NCBI RefSeq assembly: GCF_000310185.1
Contig: NZ_AMXD01000019.1
Span: forward strand, 1 to 40,229
Source: Thauera aminoaromatica S2
GTDB taxonomy: Bacteria; Pseudomonadota; Gammaproteobacteria; Burkholderiales; Rhodocyclaceae
DNA: 40,229 nt
Direction of reading: 5' to 3'
Shown: piece by piece, positions 1-9,700 of the stretch
How positions within the stretch are numbered: position 1 is the stretch's first letter
Layout: each line of letters opens with the position of its first letter
Program-made: the position numbers and the translations under genes
The notes under the pieces: generated by a model
Databases searched by the model: none
Seen by the model: the letters and a program-made list of their open reading frames with translations, nothing else
Told to the model about the DNA's origin: nothing

Positions 1-939
1 GCGAAGGCGCTCGCGCAGGCGGCGCTCGCGTGGCTGCTCGCCTTCGTCGTGCTCGCCAGCCTGGTATGGCGCGGCAGCGGGCTGCGCTGGGGCGAGGTGG
101 CCGCGGCCTTGCTGGCCGGACACACCGTGCTGGCCTGGCGCGCGGCGCTGGTGACGCTGGCGGTGCTGCTCGCGGTGGTGGGGGTGTGCGTGGAGCTGGC
201 GCCGCTCTACCACGTGCTCGGCACCGACAAGGTCGGGCAGGACGTGCTCTACCTGGCGCTCAAGAGCGTGCGCACGGCGCTGGTGATCGGCACCCTGACG
301 ACGCTGGTGATGATGCCCTTCGCGGTCGCGCTCGGCATCGCCGCGGGTTACCTTGGCGGCTGGGTGGACGATGCCGTGCAGTACGTATACACCGTGCTCA
401 ACGCGATCCCCGGAGTGCTGTTGATCGCCGCCGCGGTGCTGATGATGCAGGTCGTCATCGACACGAATCCGCACTGGTTCGACACCGCAGCCGAGCGCTC
501 GGATGCGCGCCTGCTGGCACTGTGCTTCATCCTCGGCATCACCAGCTGGACGGGGCTGGCGCGCCTGTTGCGCGGCGAGACGCTCAAGCTGCGCGAGCTC
601 GAGTACGTGCAGGCGGCGCGCGCCTTCGGGGTGCGCACCCCGGCGATCCTGCGCCGCCACATCCTGCCCAACCTGATGCATATCGTGCTGATCGCGCTGG
701 TGATGGACTTCTCCGGGCTGGTGCTGGCCGAGGCGGTGCTGTCCTACGTCGGCATCGGCGTCGACCCGTCGACGATCAGCTTCGGCACCATGATCAACAT
801 GGCGCGTGCCGAACTCGCGCGCGAGCCGATGGTCTGGTGGTCGTTGGCGGCGGCCTTCGTGTTCATGTTCGTGCTCGTGCTCGCCGCCAACCTGTTCGCC
901 GACGTGGTGCGCGACGCCTTCGACCCGCGCCGCGCCTGA
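1..939 (+). CDS. ABC transporter permease, DppC/OppC type (5' end outside window)
   Basis: Inner-membrane permease of a binding-protein-dependent ABC importer of the peptide/nickel (DppC/OppC, BPD_transp_1) type. The frame is open from base 1, so the true start lies upstream; 312 residues are visible. After a first hydrophobic segment comes the family motif [11 protein letters not shown] (E. coli DppC-like proteins have a GTDxxGRDxLS version). Several membrane segments follow, then the ATPase-contact EAA loop around [20 protein letters not shown] and the typical [11 protein letters not shown] stretch. The C-terminus is [15 protein letters not shown], as expected for the DppC half of the pair. 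The partner permease and binding protein are presumably to the left. The substrate cannot be read from the sequence. The gene ends 49 bases before selO, which may be co-transcribed. Confidence 0.85.
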   Translation, partial: AKALAQAALAWLLAFVVLASLVWRGSGLRWGEVAAALLAGHTVLAWRAALVTLAVLLAVVGVCVELAPLYHVLGTDKVGQDVLYLALKSVRTALVIGTLTTLVMMPFAVALGIAAGYLGGWVDDAVQYVYTVLNAIPGVLLIAAAVLMMQVVIDTNPHWFDTAAERSDARLLALCFILGITSWTGLARLLRGETLKLRELEYVQAARAFGVRTPAILRRHILPNLMHIVLIALVMDFSGLVLAEAVLSYVGIGVDPSTISFGTMINMARAELAREPMVWWSLAAAFVFMFVLVLAANLFADVVRDAFDPRRA

Positions 940-988
940 GCGCGCCCTGGCCCGCACCCGCCGGGCCGACCATGACGAGGATTTCCCG

Positions 989-2563
989 ATGAGAGCGCTT
1001 CGCTTCGACAACCGCTTCGTGCGCGAGCTGCCCGCCGATCCCGAAGCGGAGAACCACGTCCGTCCGGTCCATGGCGCCTGCTACTCGCGGGTGATGCCGA
1101 CGCCGGTGCGGGCGCCGCGCCTGCTGGCGTGGTCGCGCGAGGTGGCGCACATCCTGGGCCTGGAGGAGGCCGACGTGCGCAGCGCCGAGTTCGCCCGCGT
1201 CTTCGGCGGGAACGGCCTGCTGCCCGGCATGGAGCCCTACGCCGCCTGCTATGGCGGCCACCAGTTCGGCAACTGGGCGGGGCAGCTCGGTGACGGGCGC
1301 GCGATCACGCTCGGCGAGTCGATCAATGCGCGCGGCGAACGCTGGGAGCTGCAGCTCAAGGGCGCCGGGCCGACGCCGTATTCGCGCTTCGCCGACGGCC
1401 GCGCGGTGTTGCGCTCCTCGCTGCGCGAGTTCCTGTGCAGCGAGGCGATGCACCACCTGGGCGTACCGACCACGCGCGCGTTGAGCCTGGTGGGAACCGG
1501 CGAGACCGTGGTGCGCGACATGCTCTACGACGGCAATCCCCGACCCGAGCCGGGCGCGGTGGTGTGCCGGGTGGCGCCGTCCTTCATCCGCTTCGGCAAC
1601 TTCGAGATCTTCGCCTCGCGCGGCGAGGAGGCGCTGCTCGAGCGCCTGATCGACTTCACGATCGCGCGCGATTTTCCCGAACTCGCCGCCGAGCCCGATG
1701 CGGCGGCGCGGCGCATCCGTTGGTTCGACGAGGTCTGCCGGCGCACCGCGGTGCTGGTCGCGCACTGGATGCGGGTGGGCTTCGTGCATGGGGTCATGAA
1801 CACCGACAACATGTCCATCCTCGGCCTCACCATCGATTACGGCCCCTACGGCTGGGTCGACGACTTCGACCCCGACTGGACGCCCAATACCACCGACGCC
1901 GGCGGGCGCCGCTACCGCTTCGGCAACCAGCCGTTCATCGCGCATTGGAACCTGTGGCAGCTCGCCAACGCGATCTATCCGGTGGTGCGCGAGGTCGAGC
2001 CGCTGGAGCGCGCGCTCGCCGCGTACGCGGACGTCCATGATTCGAGCTATCGCGACATGATGCGCGCCAAGCTCGGCCTCGCCGAATGGCGTGGTGGCGA
2101 GGAGGGCGACGACGGCCTGCTCGAGCGCCTGCACCGCCTGCTCGCGGCAGGCGAGGTGGACATGAGCCTGTTCTTCCGCCGCCTCGCCGACGTCGATCCG
2201 GCGGCGCCCACGCTGGAGCCGCTCGCCGAGGCCTTCTACGACCCCACGCGCCGCGCCGCGGTGGAGGCGGAGCTGCTCGCCTGGTTGCGAGCGCATGGCG
2301 CGCGCGTGCTCGGCGACGGTCGGCTGGCCGCGGCGCGACGGGCGGAGATGAACCGCGTCAATCCGCTCTACGTGCCGCGCAACTACCTGGCCCAGCAGGC
2401 GATCGACGCCGCGGAGGGTGGGGACATGAGCGAGCTCGAGGCCCTGCTCGAGGTACTGCGCCGACCCTACGACGAGCAGCCCGGGCGCGAGCGCTTCGCG
2501 GCGCGCCGGCCGGACTGGGCGCGCGATCGCCCCGGCTGCTCCATGCTCTCCTGCAGTTCCTGA
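989..2563 (+). CDS. selO: SelO/YdiU family protein adenylyltransferase (pseudokinase fold)
   Basis: SelO (YdiU) uses an inverted kinase-like active site to transfer AMP from ATP to protein Ser/Thr/Tyr and is linked to redox homeostasis (known for the family). The 524-residue length is typical. Conserved blocks visible are [40 protein letters not shown], and the catalytic segment [20 protein letters not shown] carrying the DN pair and the metal-binding Asp. The tail ends LSCSS; the antepenultimate Cys (C522) sits where animal SelO has selenocysteine, and a second Cys is at 517. The ATG at 989 is chosen because gacgagga precedes it and the protein begins [15 protein letters not shown], the usual YdiU start. 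The earlier in-frame extension is read through the permease gene and is not real. Confidence 0.93.
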   Translation: MRALRFDNRFVRELPADPEAENHVRPVHGACYSRVMPTPVRAPRLLAWSREVAHILGLEEADVRSAEFARVFGGNGLLPGMEPYAACYGGHQFGNWAGQLGDGRAITLGESINARGERWELQLKGAGPTPYSRFADGRAVLRSSLREFLCSEAMHHLGVPTTRALSLVGTGETVVRDMLYDGNPRPEPGAVVCRVAPSFIRFGNFEIFASRGEEALLERLIDFTIARDFPELAAEPDAAARRIRWFDEVCRRTAVLVAHWMRVGFVHGVMNTDNMSILGLTIDYGPYGWVDDFDPDWTPNTTDAGGRRYRFGNQPFIAHWNLWQLANAIYPVVREVEPLERALAAYADVHDSSYRDMMRAKLGLAEWRGGEEGDDGLLERLHRLLAAGEVDMSLFFRRLADVDPAAPTLEPLAEAFYDPTRRAAVEAELLAWLRAHGARVLGDGRLAAARRAEMNRVNPLYVPRNYLAQQAIDAAEGGDMSELEALLEVLRRPYDEQPGRERFAARRPDWARDRPGCSMLSCSS

Positions 2564-2806
2564 ACGTGCAGGCGACATCGCGCGTGGTCGTCGCCGGGCG
2601 TGCCTGCGCCATCCGGGTTCGTCGCTTCCCGAGGGCCCCTTGAGGCGAGGGTAGTCCTTTCGGCGTAGCGCTCCGTCGATCGGCCAATGGTCAGCGGCCG
2701 TGCCAGGGTCTAGGATGGAACTGGAGGAGGAACCGTCGCGACCCATGCCGGCGGATAAAACAGACCTGTGTCCACCATCGTCCTGACTCATGCGGAGGAG
2801 TCGCGC

Positions 2807-3529
2807 GTGCGTCCTGCGCTCGCGCGCAAGGCCGCTTCGCCTCGCGAGGCCTTGGCGCGCATGCCGATCCTGCTCGGCAGCGGGCCCGAGGTGCTCGACG
2901 AGCTTGCGCGCGGCGCGGAGTTCGTCCGCCTGTCCTCGTCGGCCACGGTGTTCGAGCGCGGCTCCCACCCCAGCGGCCTGTTCTTCGTCTGCAACGGCGC
3001 GGTCCGCCTGATGGTCAGCGGGCCCGAGGGCAAGGACAAGGTGGTCGAGCTCTTCGAGCCGGGCGGCATGTTCGGCGAGATCGGCGTGTTCACCGGCGAG
3101 CGCTATCGAACGTGGACGCAGGCGGTCGGCGCGGTCGTGCTGGTGCATGTTCCGCGCGAGCGCGTGCTGGCCGCGGTGGCGATGGACAATTCGCTCTCCA
3201 ACCGCATGCTGGTCGCGGTGTGCGCGCGCATCCAGCGCCTGATCGACGCGATCGGCAGCACCGTCGGCGGCCCGGCGGCGGTGCGCGTGGCGAGCTATCT
3301 GCTCGAACAGCTCGAGCGCGGTGCGCGCAGCGATGGTTGCATCGTCCTGGCCGCGCCCAAGAAGACCATCGCCTCCTTGCTCAACCTCACGCCCGAGACG
3401 CTCTCGCGGGTGTTGCGCAGCCTGGTCGAGGAGGGCGTGCTCACCGTGAGCGGCCGTCGCATCCGCGTGCGCAACCGTGCGCAGCTCGCCCGCCTGCTGA
3501 CGCACGACGAGGCGGTCCTACCCCTCTGA
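2807..3529 (+). CDS. Crp/Fnr family transcriptional regulator, no Fe-S cysteines
   Basis: A cytoplasmic DNA-binding regulator of the Crp/Fnr superfamily. An N-terminal cyclic-nucleotide-binding-like beta-roll (around GSHPSGLFFVCNGAVRLMV and ELFEPGGMFGEIGVFTGE) is followed by a long dimer helix and a C-terminal winged helix with recognition segment TIASLLNLTPETLSRVLRSL. The N-terminal cysteine set of FNR is absent, so it is not an Fe-S oxygen sensor; a DNR/NnrR-like or metabolite-sensing member is more likely. The GTG at 2807 is preferred because GGAGGAG lies just upstream; a longer form from GTG 2768 is possible. It stands directly upstream of narK1 in the same direction with a 150-base gap, so it may control the nar genes. 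The ligand is unknown. Confidence 0.85.
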   Translation: MRPALARKAASPREALARMPILLGSGPEVLDELARGAEFVRLSSSATVFERGSHPSGLFFVCNGAVRLMVSGPEGKDKVVELFEPGGMFGEIGVFTGERYRTWTQAVGAVVLVHVPRERVLAAVAMDNSLSNRMLVAVCARIQRLIDAIGSTVGGPAAVRVASYLLEQLERGARSDGCIVLAAPKKTIASLLNLTPETLSRVLRSLVEEGVLTVSGRRIRVRNRAQLARLLTHDEAVLPL

Positions 3530-3679
3530 GCTCGTCCGGGCTAGGCACTAAGGACTAGTCCGCCGTCGTGCCGGCAGTGCCGATCCCGTGCTTTTGGCGA
3601 ATGGTGCGGGGCGCCGCCCGAGCCTATCCTCACCCCGGAAAATTCGTGACCGTCGGACCTTTCCGGAGCGCAGTGGGAA

Positions 3680-4942
3680 ATGGCTACTCGCAAGTTTCAG
3701 CAGATGTCCGTGCTCATCATGAGCACCACCGCATTCACCGTCTGTTTTGCCGTGTGGATGCTGTTCGCGGTGATCGGTATCCCGATCAAGGAGGTTCTCG
3801 CCCTCAACGAGACCCAGTTCGGCCTGCTGGCGGCTACCCCGGTGCTGACCGGATCGCTGATCCGTCTGCCCCTCGGCATGCTCACCGACAAGTTCGGCGG
3901 CCGCATCGTCTTCTTCGTGCTGATGCTGTGCACCGTGCTGCCGATCTGGCTGATCGGCCATGCGACCGAATACTGGCAGTTCCTCGTCGCCGGCCTCTTT
4001 GTCGGCTTCGCGGGCGGCTCCTTCTCGGTCGGCATCGCCTACTGCGCGCGCTGGTTCGAACGCCAGAACCAGGGCTTCGCGATGGGGGTGTTCGGTGCCG
4101 GCAACTCGGGCGCCGCGGTCACCAAGTTCGTCGCGCCCACGCTGGTGGTCATGTTCGGCTGGCAGATGGTGCCGCAGGTCTATGCGGCGGCGATGCTGAT
4201 CACCGCGGTCGCGTTCTGGTTCTTCACCTACGACGACCCCGAGCACCGGGTGCACTCCTCGGTGACCTTCCGCGACCAGCTGCGCGTGCTCAAGGATCCG
4301 CGCGTGTGGAAGTACTGCCAGTACTACTCGATCGTGTTCGGCGGCTACGTCGGCCTGTCGCTGTGGCTCACCAAGTACTACGTCAACGAGTTCGGCATGG
4401 GCATCCAGGCGGCGGCGCTGCTCGCTGCCTGCTTCTCCCTGCCCGGCGGCGTGCTGCGCGCGGTGGGCGGCTGGCTGTCCGACCGCTACGGCGCGCACAA
4501 GGTCACCTGGTGGGTGATGTGGGCGTCGTGGATCTGCCTGTTCCTGCTCTCCTATCCGAACACCGACTTCACCGTGCAGACCGTCGAGGGGCCGCGCACC
4601 TTCAGCATCCACCTCAACGTGTGGGTGTTTACGATCCTGCTCTTCATCGTCGGCATCGCCTTCGCCTTCGGCAAGGCCTCGGTGTTCAAGTACATCTCCA
4701 ACGAGTTCCCCAAGGAGATCGGCGCGGTCTCCGGCATCGTCGGCCTGGTGGGCGGCATGGGCGGCTTCCTGTTGCCGATCATGTTCGGCGCCCTGGTCGA
4801 CCTCACCGGCGTGCGCTCGAGCGCCTTCATGCTGCTCTACGGCGTGACCTGGGTTTCCCTGATCTGGATGTACCTGACGGAAGTCCGTCGTGTCGACATG
4901 TTCGACGGTCACGACACCGCGGTCGACTCGTCCAAGGCCTGA
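3680..4942 (+). CDS. narK1: NarK1-type nitrate/nitrite transporter (MFS)
   Basis: Twelve-helix major facilitator protein of the nitrate/nitrite porter family. By analogy with Paracoccus and Pseudomonas, NarK1-type proteins are proton-nitrate symporters that start nitrate import. Visible features are the substrate-pocket Arg segments SLIRLPLGML and VLRAVGGWLSD, the nitrate-signature stretch FAGGSFSVGIAYCARWFERQ, and a second glycine-rich signature in GLVGGMGGFLLP. Length (420 residues) is normal. The start ATG follows a GGGAA at short spacing. narK2 begins 27 bases after the stop, so the two transporters are probably one transcript leading into narGHJI. No FNR/DNR box was seen in the 150 bases upstream. 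Confidence 0.92.
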   Translation: MATRKFQQMSVLIMSTTAFTVCFAVWMLFAVIGIPIKEVLALNETQFGLLAATPVLTGSLIRLPLGMLTDKFGGRIVFFVLMLCTVLPIWLIGHATEYWQFLVAGLFVGFAGGSFSVGIAYCARWFERQNQGFAMGVFGAGNSGAAVTKFVAPTLVVMFGWQMVPQVYAAAMLITAVAFWFFTYDDPEHRVHSSVTFRDQLRVLKDPRVWKYCQYYSIVFGGYVGLSLWLTKYYVNEFGMGIQAAALLAACFSLPGGVLRAVGGWLSDRYGAHKVTWWVMWASWICLFLLSYPNTDFTVQTVEGPRTFSIHLNVWVFTILLFIVGIAFAFGKASVFKYISNEFPKEIGAVSGIVGLVGGMGGFLLPIMFGALVDLTGVRSSAFMLLYGVTWVSLIWMYLTEVRRVDMFDGHDTAVDSSKA

Positions 4943-4969
4943 TTCGCAAGACAACGAGGAGTGGGTTTC

Positions 4970-6625
4970 ATGCAAGCAAGCAATGTCGCGGCGCCGAGCC
5001 CGGCGATCACCAGCAGCGTCGACCTCGTCGATTGGCGCCCCGAGGACGAGGCCTTCTGGAAGGAGAATGGCTCGCGGATCGCCAACCGCAACCTGTGGAT
5101 CTCCATCCCCAGCCTGCTGTGCGGCTTCGCCGTGTGGCTGATGTGGGGGATCATCACGGTGCAGATGGCCAACGCGGGCTTCCCCTTCGCCCCCGACCAG
5201 CTCTTCTCGCTCGCCGCGATCGCCGGCCTGTCGGGTGCCACCACGCGCATCCCGGCCTCCTTCTTCATCCGCATCTGCGGCGGTCGCAACACGGTGTGGC
5301 TGACCACCGCGCTGCTGATGATCCCCGCCGTGGGTACCGGCATCGCGCTGCAGAGTCTGGAGACGCCGCTGTGGGTGTTCCAGCTCATGGCGCTGCTGTC
5401 GGGCATGGGCGGCGGCAACTTCGCCTGCTCGATGGCCAATATCTCCACCTTCTTCCCCAAGCGCCTGCAGGGCACCGCGCTCGGCCTCAACGCCGGCCTG
5501 GGCAACTTCGGCGTGACCACCTCGCAGCTGCTGATTCCGGCAGTGATGACCATGGGGGTGTTCGGCGCACTCGGCGGCGACGCGATCCCGCTGGTCAAGG
5601 ATTCCGCCACGCTGATCGGCAAGATCGCCGCCGGCACGCCGACCTACGTGCAGAACGCCGGCTTCGTCTGGCTGCTGCTGTTGGTGCCGCTCGCGGTGGT
5701 CGGCTGGTTCGGCATGAACAACCTCCTCACCGTGTCGCCCAACATCGGCTCCACGGGCGCGGCGCTCGGCAAGATCATCCTGTTCTACGGCATCGCCCTG
5801 GTGGTTTCGGCGATCGGTCTCTACCTCTACCTGCCGAGCGGCCTCGGCGTGCTCGCGGGCGGCGGGATGTGGATCATGCTGCCGCTGGTCATCCTCGGCA
5901 CGCTGTACGGCATGAAGTTCGCCGCCAGCGGCGAGATGAAGACCAATCTCGACAAGCAGTTCGCGATCTTCCGCAACAAGCACACCTGGTCGATGACCGC
6001 GCTCTACGTGGTGACCTTCGGCTCCTTCATCGGTTTCTCGATGGCGCTGCCGCTGTCGATCACGGTGATCTTCGGCAACACCCACGTGCTCGATCCGGCC
6101 ACCCAGGCCTGGGTGCATGCGAAGAACCCGAACGCGCCCTCCGCGCTGATGTTCGCCTGGATCGGCCCCTTCGTCGGCGCGTTGATCCGACCGGTGGGCG
6201 GCTGGATCTCGGACAAGCTGGGCGGCTCGATCGTGACCCAGTGGATCTCGATCGTGCTCGTGATCGCCTCCGCGGTGACCGGCTACGTGATGTTCCTCGC
6301 CTACCACTCGGCGACGCCGGAACAGTACTTCTTCATGTTCATGGCGCTGTTCGTGCTGCTCTTCGCGGCCTCCGGCATCGGCAACGGCTCGACCTTCCGT
6401 ACCGTGGGCTTCGTGTTCGACAAGGACGAGCGCGGCCCCGTGCTGGGCTGGACCTCTGCGGTGGCGGCCTACGGCTCCTTCATCGCTCCGGTGGTGATCG
6501 GCGGCCAGATCAAGGCCGGCACGCCCGAGTACGCGATGTACGGCTTTGCAGTGTTCTACGCCCTGTGCGTGGTCCTCAACTGGTGGTTCTACCTGCGCAA
6601 GGACGCGTACATCCAGAACCCCTGA
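4970..6625 (+). CDS. narK2: NarK2-type nitrate/nitrite transporter with about 14 membrane segments
   Basis: Second porter of the tandem pair; NarK2-type proteins are thought to exchange nitrate for nitrite. The protein has 551 residues, about 90 more than E. coli NarK (463). A soluble N-terminal stretch of about 40 residues (VDWRPEDEAFWKENGSRIAN) precedes the membrane part. The two pocket arginines are in GATTRIPASFF and GALIRPVGGWI. Nitrate signatures are GMGGGNFACSMANISTFFPK and a later SGIGNGSTFR. By eye there are about 14 hydrophobic segments, two of them (around LFYGIALVVSAIGLYLYL and MWIMLPLVILGTLYGM) inserted between the halves. The ATG at 4970 has GAGGAG eight bases upstream and is preferred to GTG 4961. 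Confidence 0.92.
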   Translation: MQASNVAAPSPAITSSVDLVDWRPEDEAFWKENGSRIANRNLWISIPSLLCGFAVWLMWGIITVQMANAGFPFAPDQLFSLAAIAGLSGATTRIPASFFIRICGGRNTVWLTTALLMIPAVGTGIALQSLETPLWVFQLMALLSGMGGGNFACSMANISTFFPKRLQGTALGLNAGLGNFGVTTSQLLIPAVMTMGVFGALGGDAIPLVKDSATLIGKIAAGTPTYVQNAGFVWLLLLVPLAVVGWFGMNNLLTVSPNIGSTGAALGKIILFYGIALVVSAIGLYLYLPSGLGVLAGGGMWIMLPLVILGTLYGMKFAASGEMKTNLDKQFAIFRNKHTWSMTALYVVTFGSFIGFSMALPLSITVIFGNTHVLDPATQAWVHAKNPNAPSALMFAWIGPFVGALIRPVGGWISDKLGGSIVTQWISIVLVIASAVTGYVMFLAYHSATPEQYFFMFMALFVLLFAASGIGNGSTFRTVGFVFDKDERGPVLGWTSAVAAYGSFIAPVVIGGQIKAGTPEYAMYGFAVFYALCVVLNWWFYLRKDAYIQNP

Positions 6626-6714
6626 TTCCCGCCCGACCGACGGATTCCCTTTTTCAACCAGACTTTTACCGATCGCGCTTGACGAACGAAGCGACGACTT
6701 GAGAGGAGCAAACC

Positions 6715-9700
6715 ATGAGTCATTTTCTCGATCGCCTGAGGTTTTTCGACAAGGTCAAGGAGACCTTCTCGAACGGACACGGTATCGTCACCAATGAAGA
6801 CCGCAACTGGGAGGATGCCTACCGCAACCGCTGGCGCCACGACAAGGTGGTGCGCTCCACCCACGGTGTGAACTGCACCGGCGGCTGTTCCTGGAAGATC
6901 TTCGTCAAGAACGGCCTGGTGTCGTTCGAGATGCAGCAGACCGACTACCCGCGCACCCGCGAGGACCTGCCCAACCACGAGCCGCGCGGCTGCCAGCGTG
7001 GTGCCTCGTTCTCGTGGTACCTGTACTCGCCGCACCGCATCAAGTACCCGATGATCCGCGGCCGCCTGCTCGACCTGTACCGCGCCGAGCGCAAGGCCGG
7101 ACGCGACCCGGTCGAGGCCTGGGAGGCGATCCAGAAGGATCCCGCCAAGCGCGAGAAGTACGTGCACGTGCGCGGCCTGGGTGGCTTCGTGCGCACCAGC
7201 TGGGACGAGGTCACCGAGATCGTCGCCGCAGCCAACGTCTACACGATCAAGAAGTGGGGCCCGGACCGCATCTACGGTTTCTCGCCGATTCCCGCGATGT
7301 CGATGATCTCGTACGCCGCCGGCGCGCGTTACCTGTCGCTGATCGGTGGTGCCTGCGGCTCGTTCTACGACTGGTACTGCGACCTGCCGGCCGCGTCGCC
7401 GCAGACCTGGGGCGAGCAGACCGACGTGCCCGAGGCCGCCGACTGGTACAACTCGACCTATCTGATCATCACCGGCGCCAACCTGCCGATGACCCGCACC
7501 CCGGACGCCCACTTCGCCACCGAAGTGCGCTACAAGGGCACCAAGATCGTGTCGATGGCGCCGGACTACGCCGAGTACGTCAAGTTCGCCGACCTGTGGA
7601 TGCCCGTCAAGCAGGGCACCGACGCCGCCGCCTTCCTGGCCATGGGCCACGTCGCGCTGAAGGAGTTCCTGGTCGAGAAGCAGGACCCGTACTTCACCGA
7701 GTACGCGCGCAAGTACACCGACCTGCCGATGCAGGTCGTGCTGCGCAAGCATGGCGAGGGCTACGTCTCCGACCGCAACCTGCGCGCCTCCGACTTCGAC
7801 AACAACCTCGGCGAGTCCAACAACCCCGAGTGGAAGACCATCGTCTTCGACAAGAAGGGCGGCCGCTTCGTCGCGCCCAACGGCTCGATCGGCTTCCGCT
7901 GGGGCGAGGACGGCAAGTGGAACCTGCTCGAGAAGGCCGGTGCCGGCCAGGCCGAGACCGAAGCCGAACTCACCTGCATGGACAGCCATGACGAGGTCGT
8001 GTCGGTCGGCTTCCCGCACTTCGTGCCGGGCGAGCCCGCGCTGCTCTACCGCAACGTGCCGGCCCGTCGCCTGAAGCTCGCCAGCGGCGAGGAAGCCTTC
8101 GTGACCTCGGTGTTCGACATGCAGGTCGCGCAGTACGGTATCGACCGCGGCCTGGGCGGCGCCAACGTGGCCTCGTCCTACGACGACGCCAACGTCGCCT
8201 ACACCCCTGCCTGGGCTGCCAAGCAGACCGGCGTCAAGGCCGCCGACCTCGAGCGCACCGGCCGCGAATTCGCCGAGAACGCCTCGAAGACGAAGGGCAA
8301 GTCCATGGTCATCATGGGCGCGGCCATCAACCACTGGTACCACAACGACCTCGCCTACCGCGCGATCATGAACCTGCTGCACATGTGCGGCTGCGTGGGT
8401 CAGACCGGTGGTGGCTGGGCGCACTACGTGGGCCAGGAAAAGCTGCGTCCGCAGGCCGGCTGGGCGCCGATCGCGTTCGCGCTCGACTGGCAGCGTCCGC
8501 CGCGCCACATGAACTCGACCTCGTTCTGGTACTTCCACACCGACCAGTGGCGCTACGAGACGGTGGATGCCGACTCGCTGCTGTCGCCGGCGGGTCCGTG
8601 CCGCAACAAGGGTTCGTCGCTGGCCGACTACAACGTCAAGGCCGTGCGCATGGGCTGGCTGCCGTCCGCCCCGCACTTCAACCGCAACCCGATCGAGCTG
8701 GCCGAAGAAGCCGCGCGTGCCGGTGCGACCGACGAGGCGAGCGTGTCGAAGTACGTGGTCGACCAGCTCAAGTCGGGTGCGCTCGACGTGTCCTTCGCCG
8801 ACCCGGACGCCGAGGAGAACTGGCCGCGCAACCTGATCGTGTGGCGCGCCAACCTGATCGGATCGTCGGCCAAGGGCCACGAGTACTTCCTCAAGCACCT
8901 GCTGGGCGCGCAGAACGGCGTGATGCAGGAAGGCGGCGCGGGCAACAACTGCAAGGAAGTGAAGTGGCGCGAGCATGGCCCGACCGGCAAGCTCGACCTG
9001 ATGGTGGACATCAACTTCCGCCTCAACTCGACCGGCGCGTACTCCGACATCATCCTGCCGACGGCGACCTGGTACGAGAAGAACGACCTCAACACCACCG
9101 ACATGCACCCCTTCATCCACCCGCTGGGTGAGGCGGTGACTCCGGGCTGGGAGTCGAAGTCCGACTGGCAGATCTTCCGCACCCTGGCGAAGACCTTCAC
9201 CGCGCTCGGCGCCAAGCACCTCGGCACCCGCAAGGACGTGGTCTCGCTGCCGATGCAGCACGACTCGCCGATGGAACTCGCGACTCCGATGGGCGTGGGC
9301 AAGGACTGGAAGCACGGCGAGTGCGATCCGATCCCGGGCAAGACCATGCCGATGCTCAAGCTCGTCGAGCGCGACTACGCTCAGATCTACAATAAGTACA
9401 TCGCGCTCGGCCCGCTGATGGTGAAGTTGGGCAACAACGTCAAGGGCATCGACTGGGATACCACCCAGGAGTACGAAGAGCTCAAGAAGTGCAACTACCC
9501 GGTGCAGGTCGAAGGTGTTTCGAAGGGCATGCCGTCGCTCGAGGAAGACATCTACGTCTGCGACTCGGTCATGCGCATGGCGCCCGAGACCAACGGCGAA
9601 GTGGCGCACAAGTCGTGGAGCGCGCTGTCGAAGAAGACCGGCATCGATCACCACCACCTGTACGCCGGCCGTCACGAGGACAAGATCACCTTCCGCGACA

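Noticed and set aside
3552-3561. Palindrome ggactagtcc between the Crp/Fnr gene and narK1
   Set aside because: Too short to claim as an operator by itself; it is kept only as a note within the nar regulation finding.
3548-6307. Long minus-strand frame (919 codons) opposite narK1 and narK2
   Set aside because: Low-complexity His/Glu/Arg-rich shadow of two clear membrane transporters.
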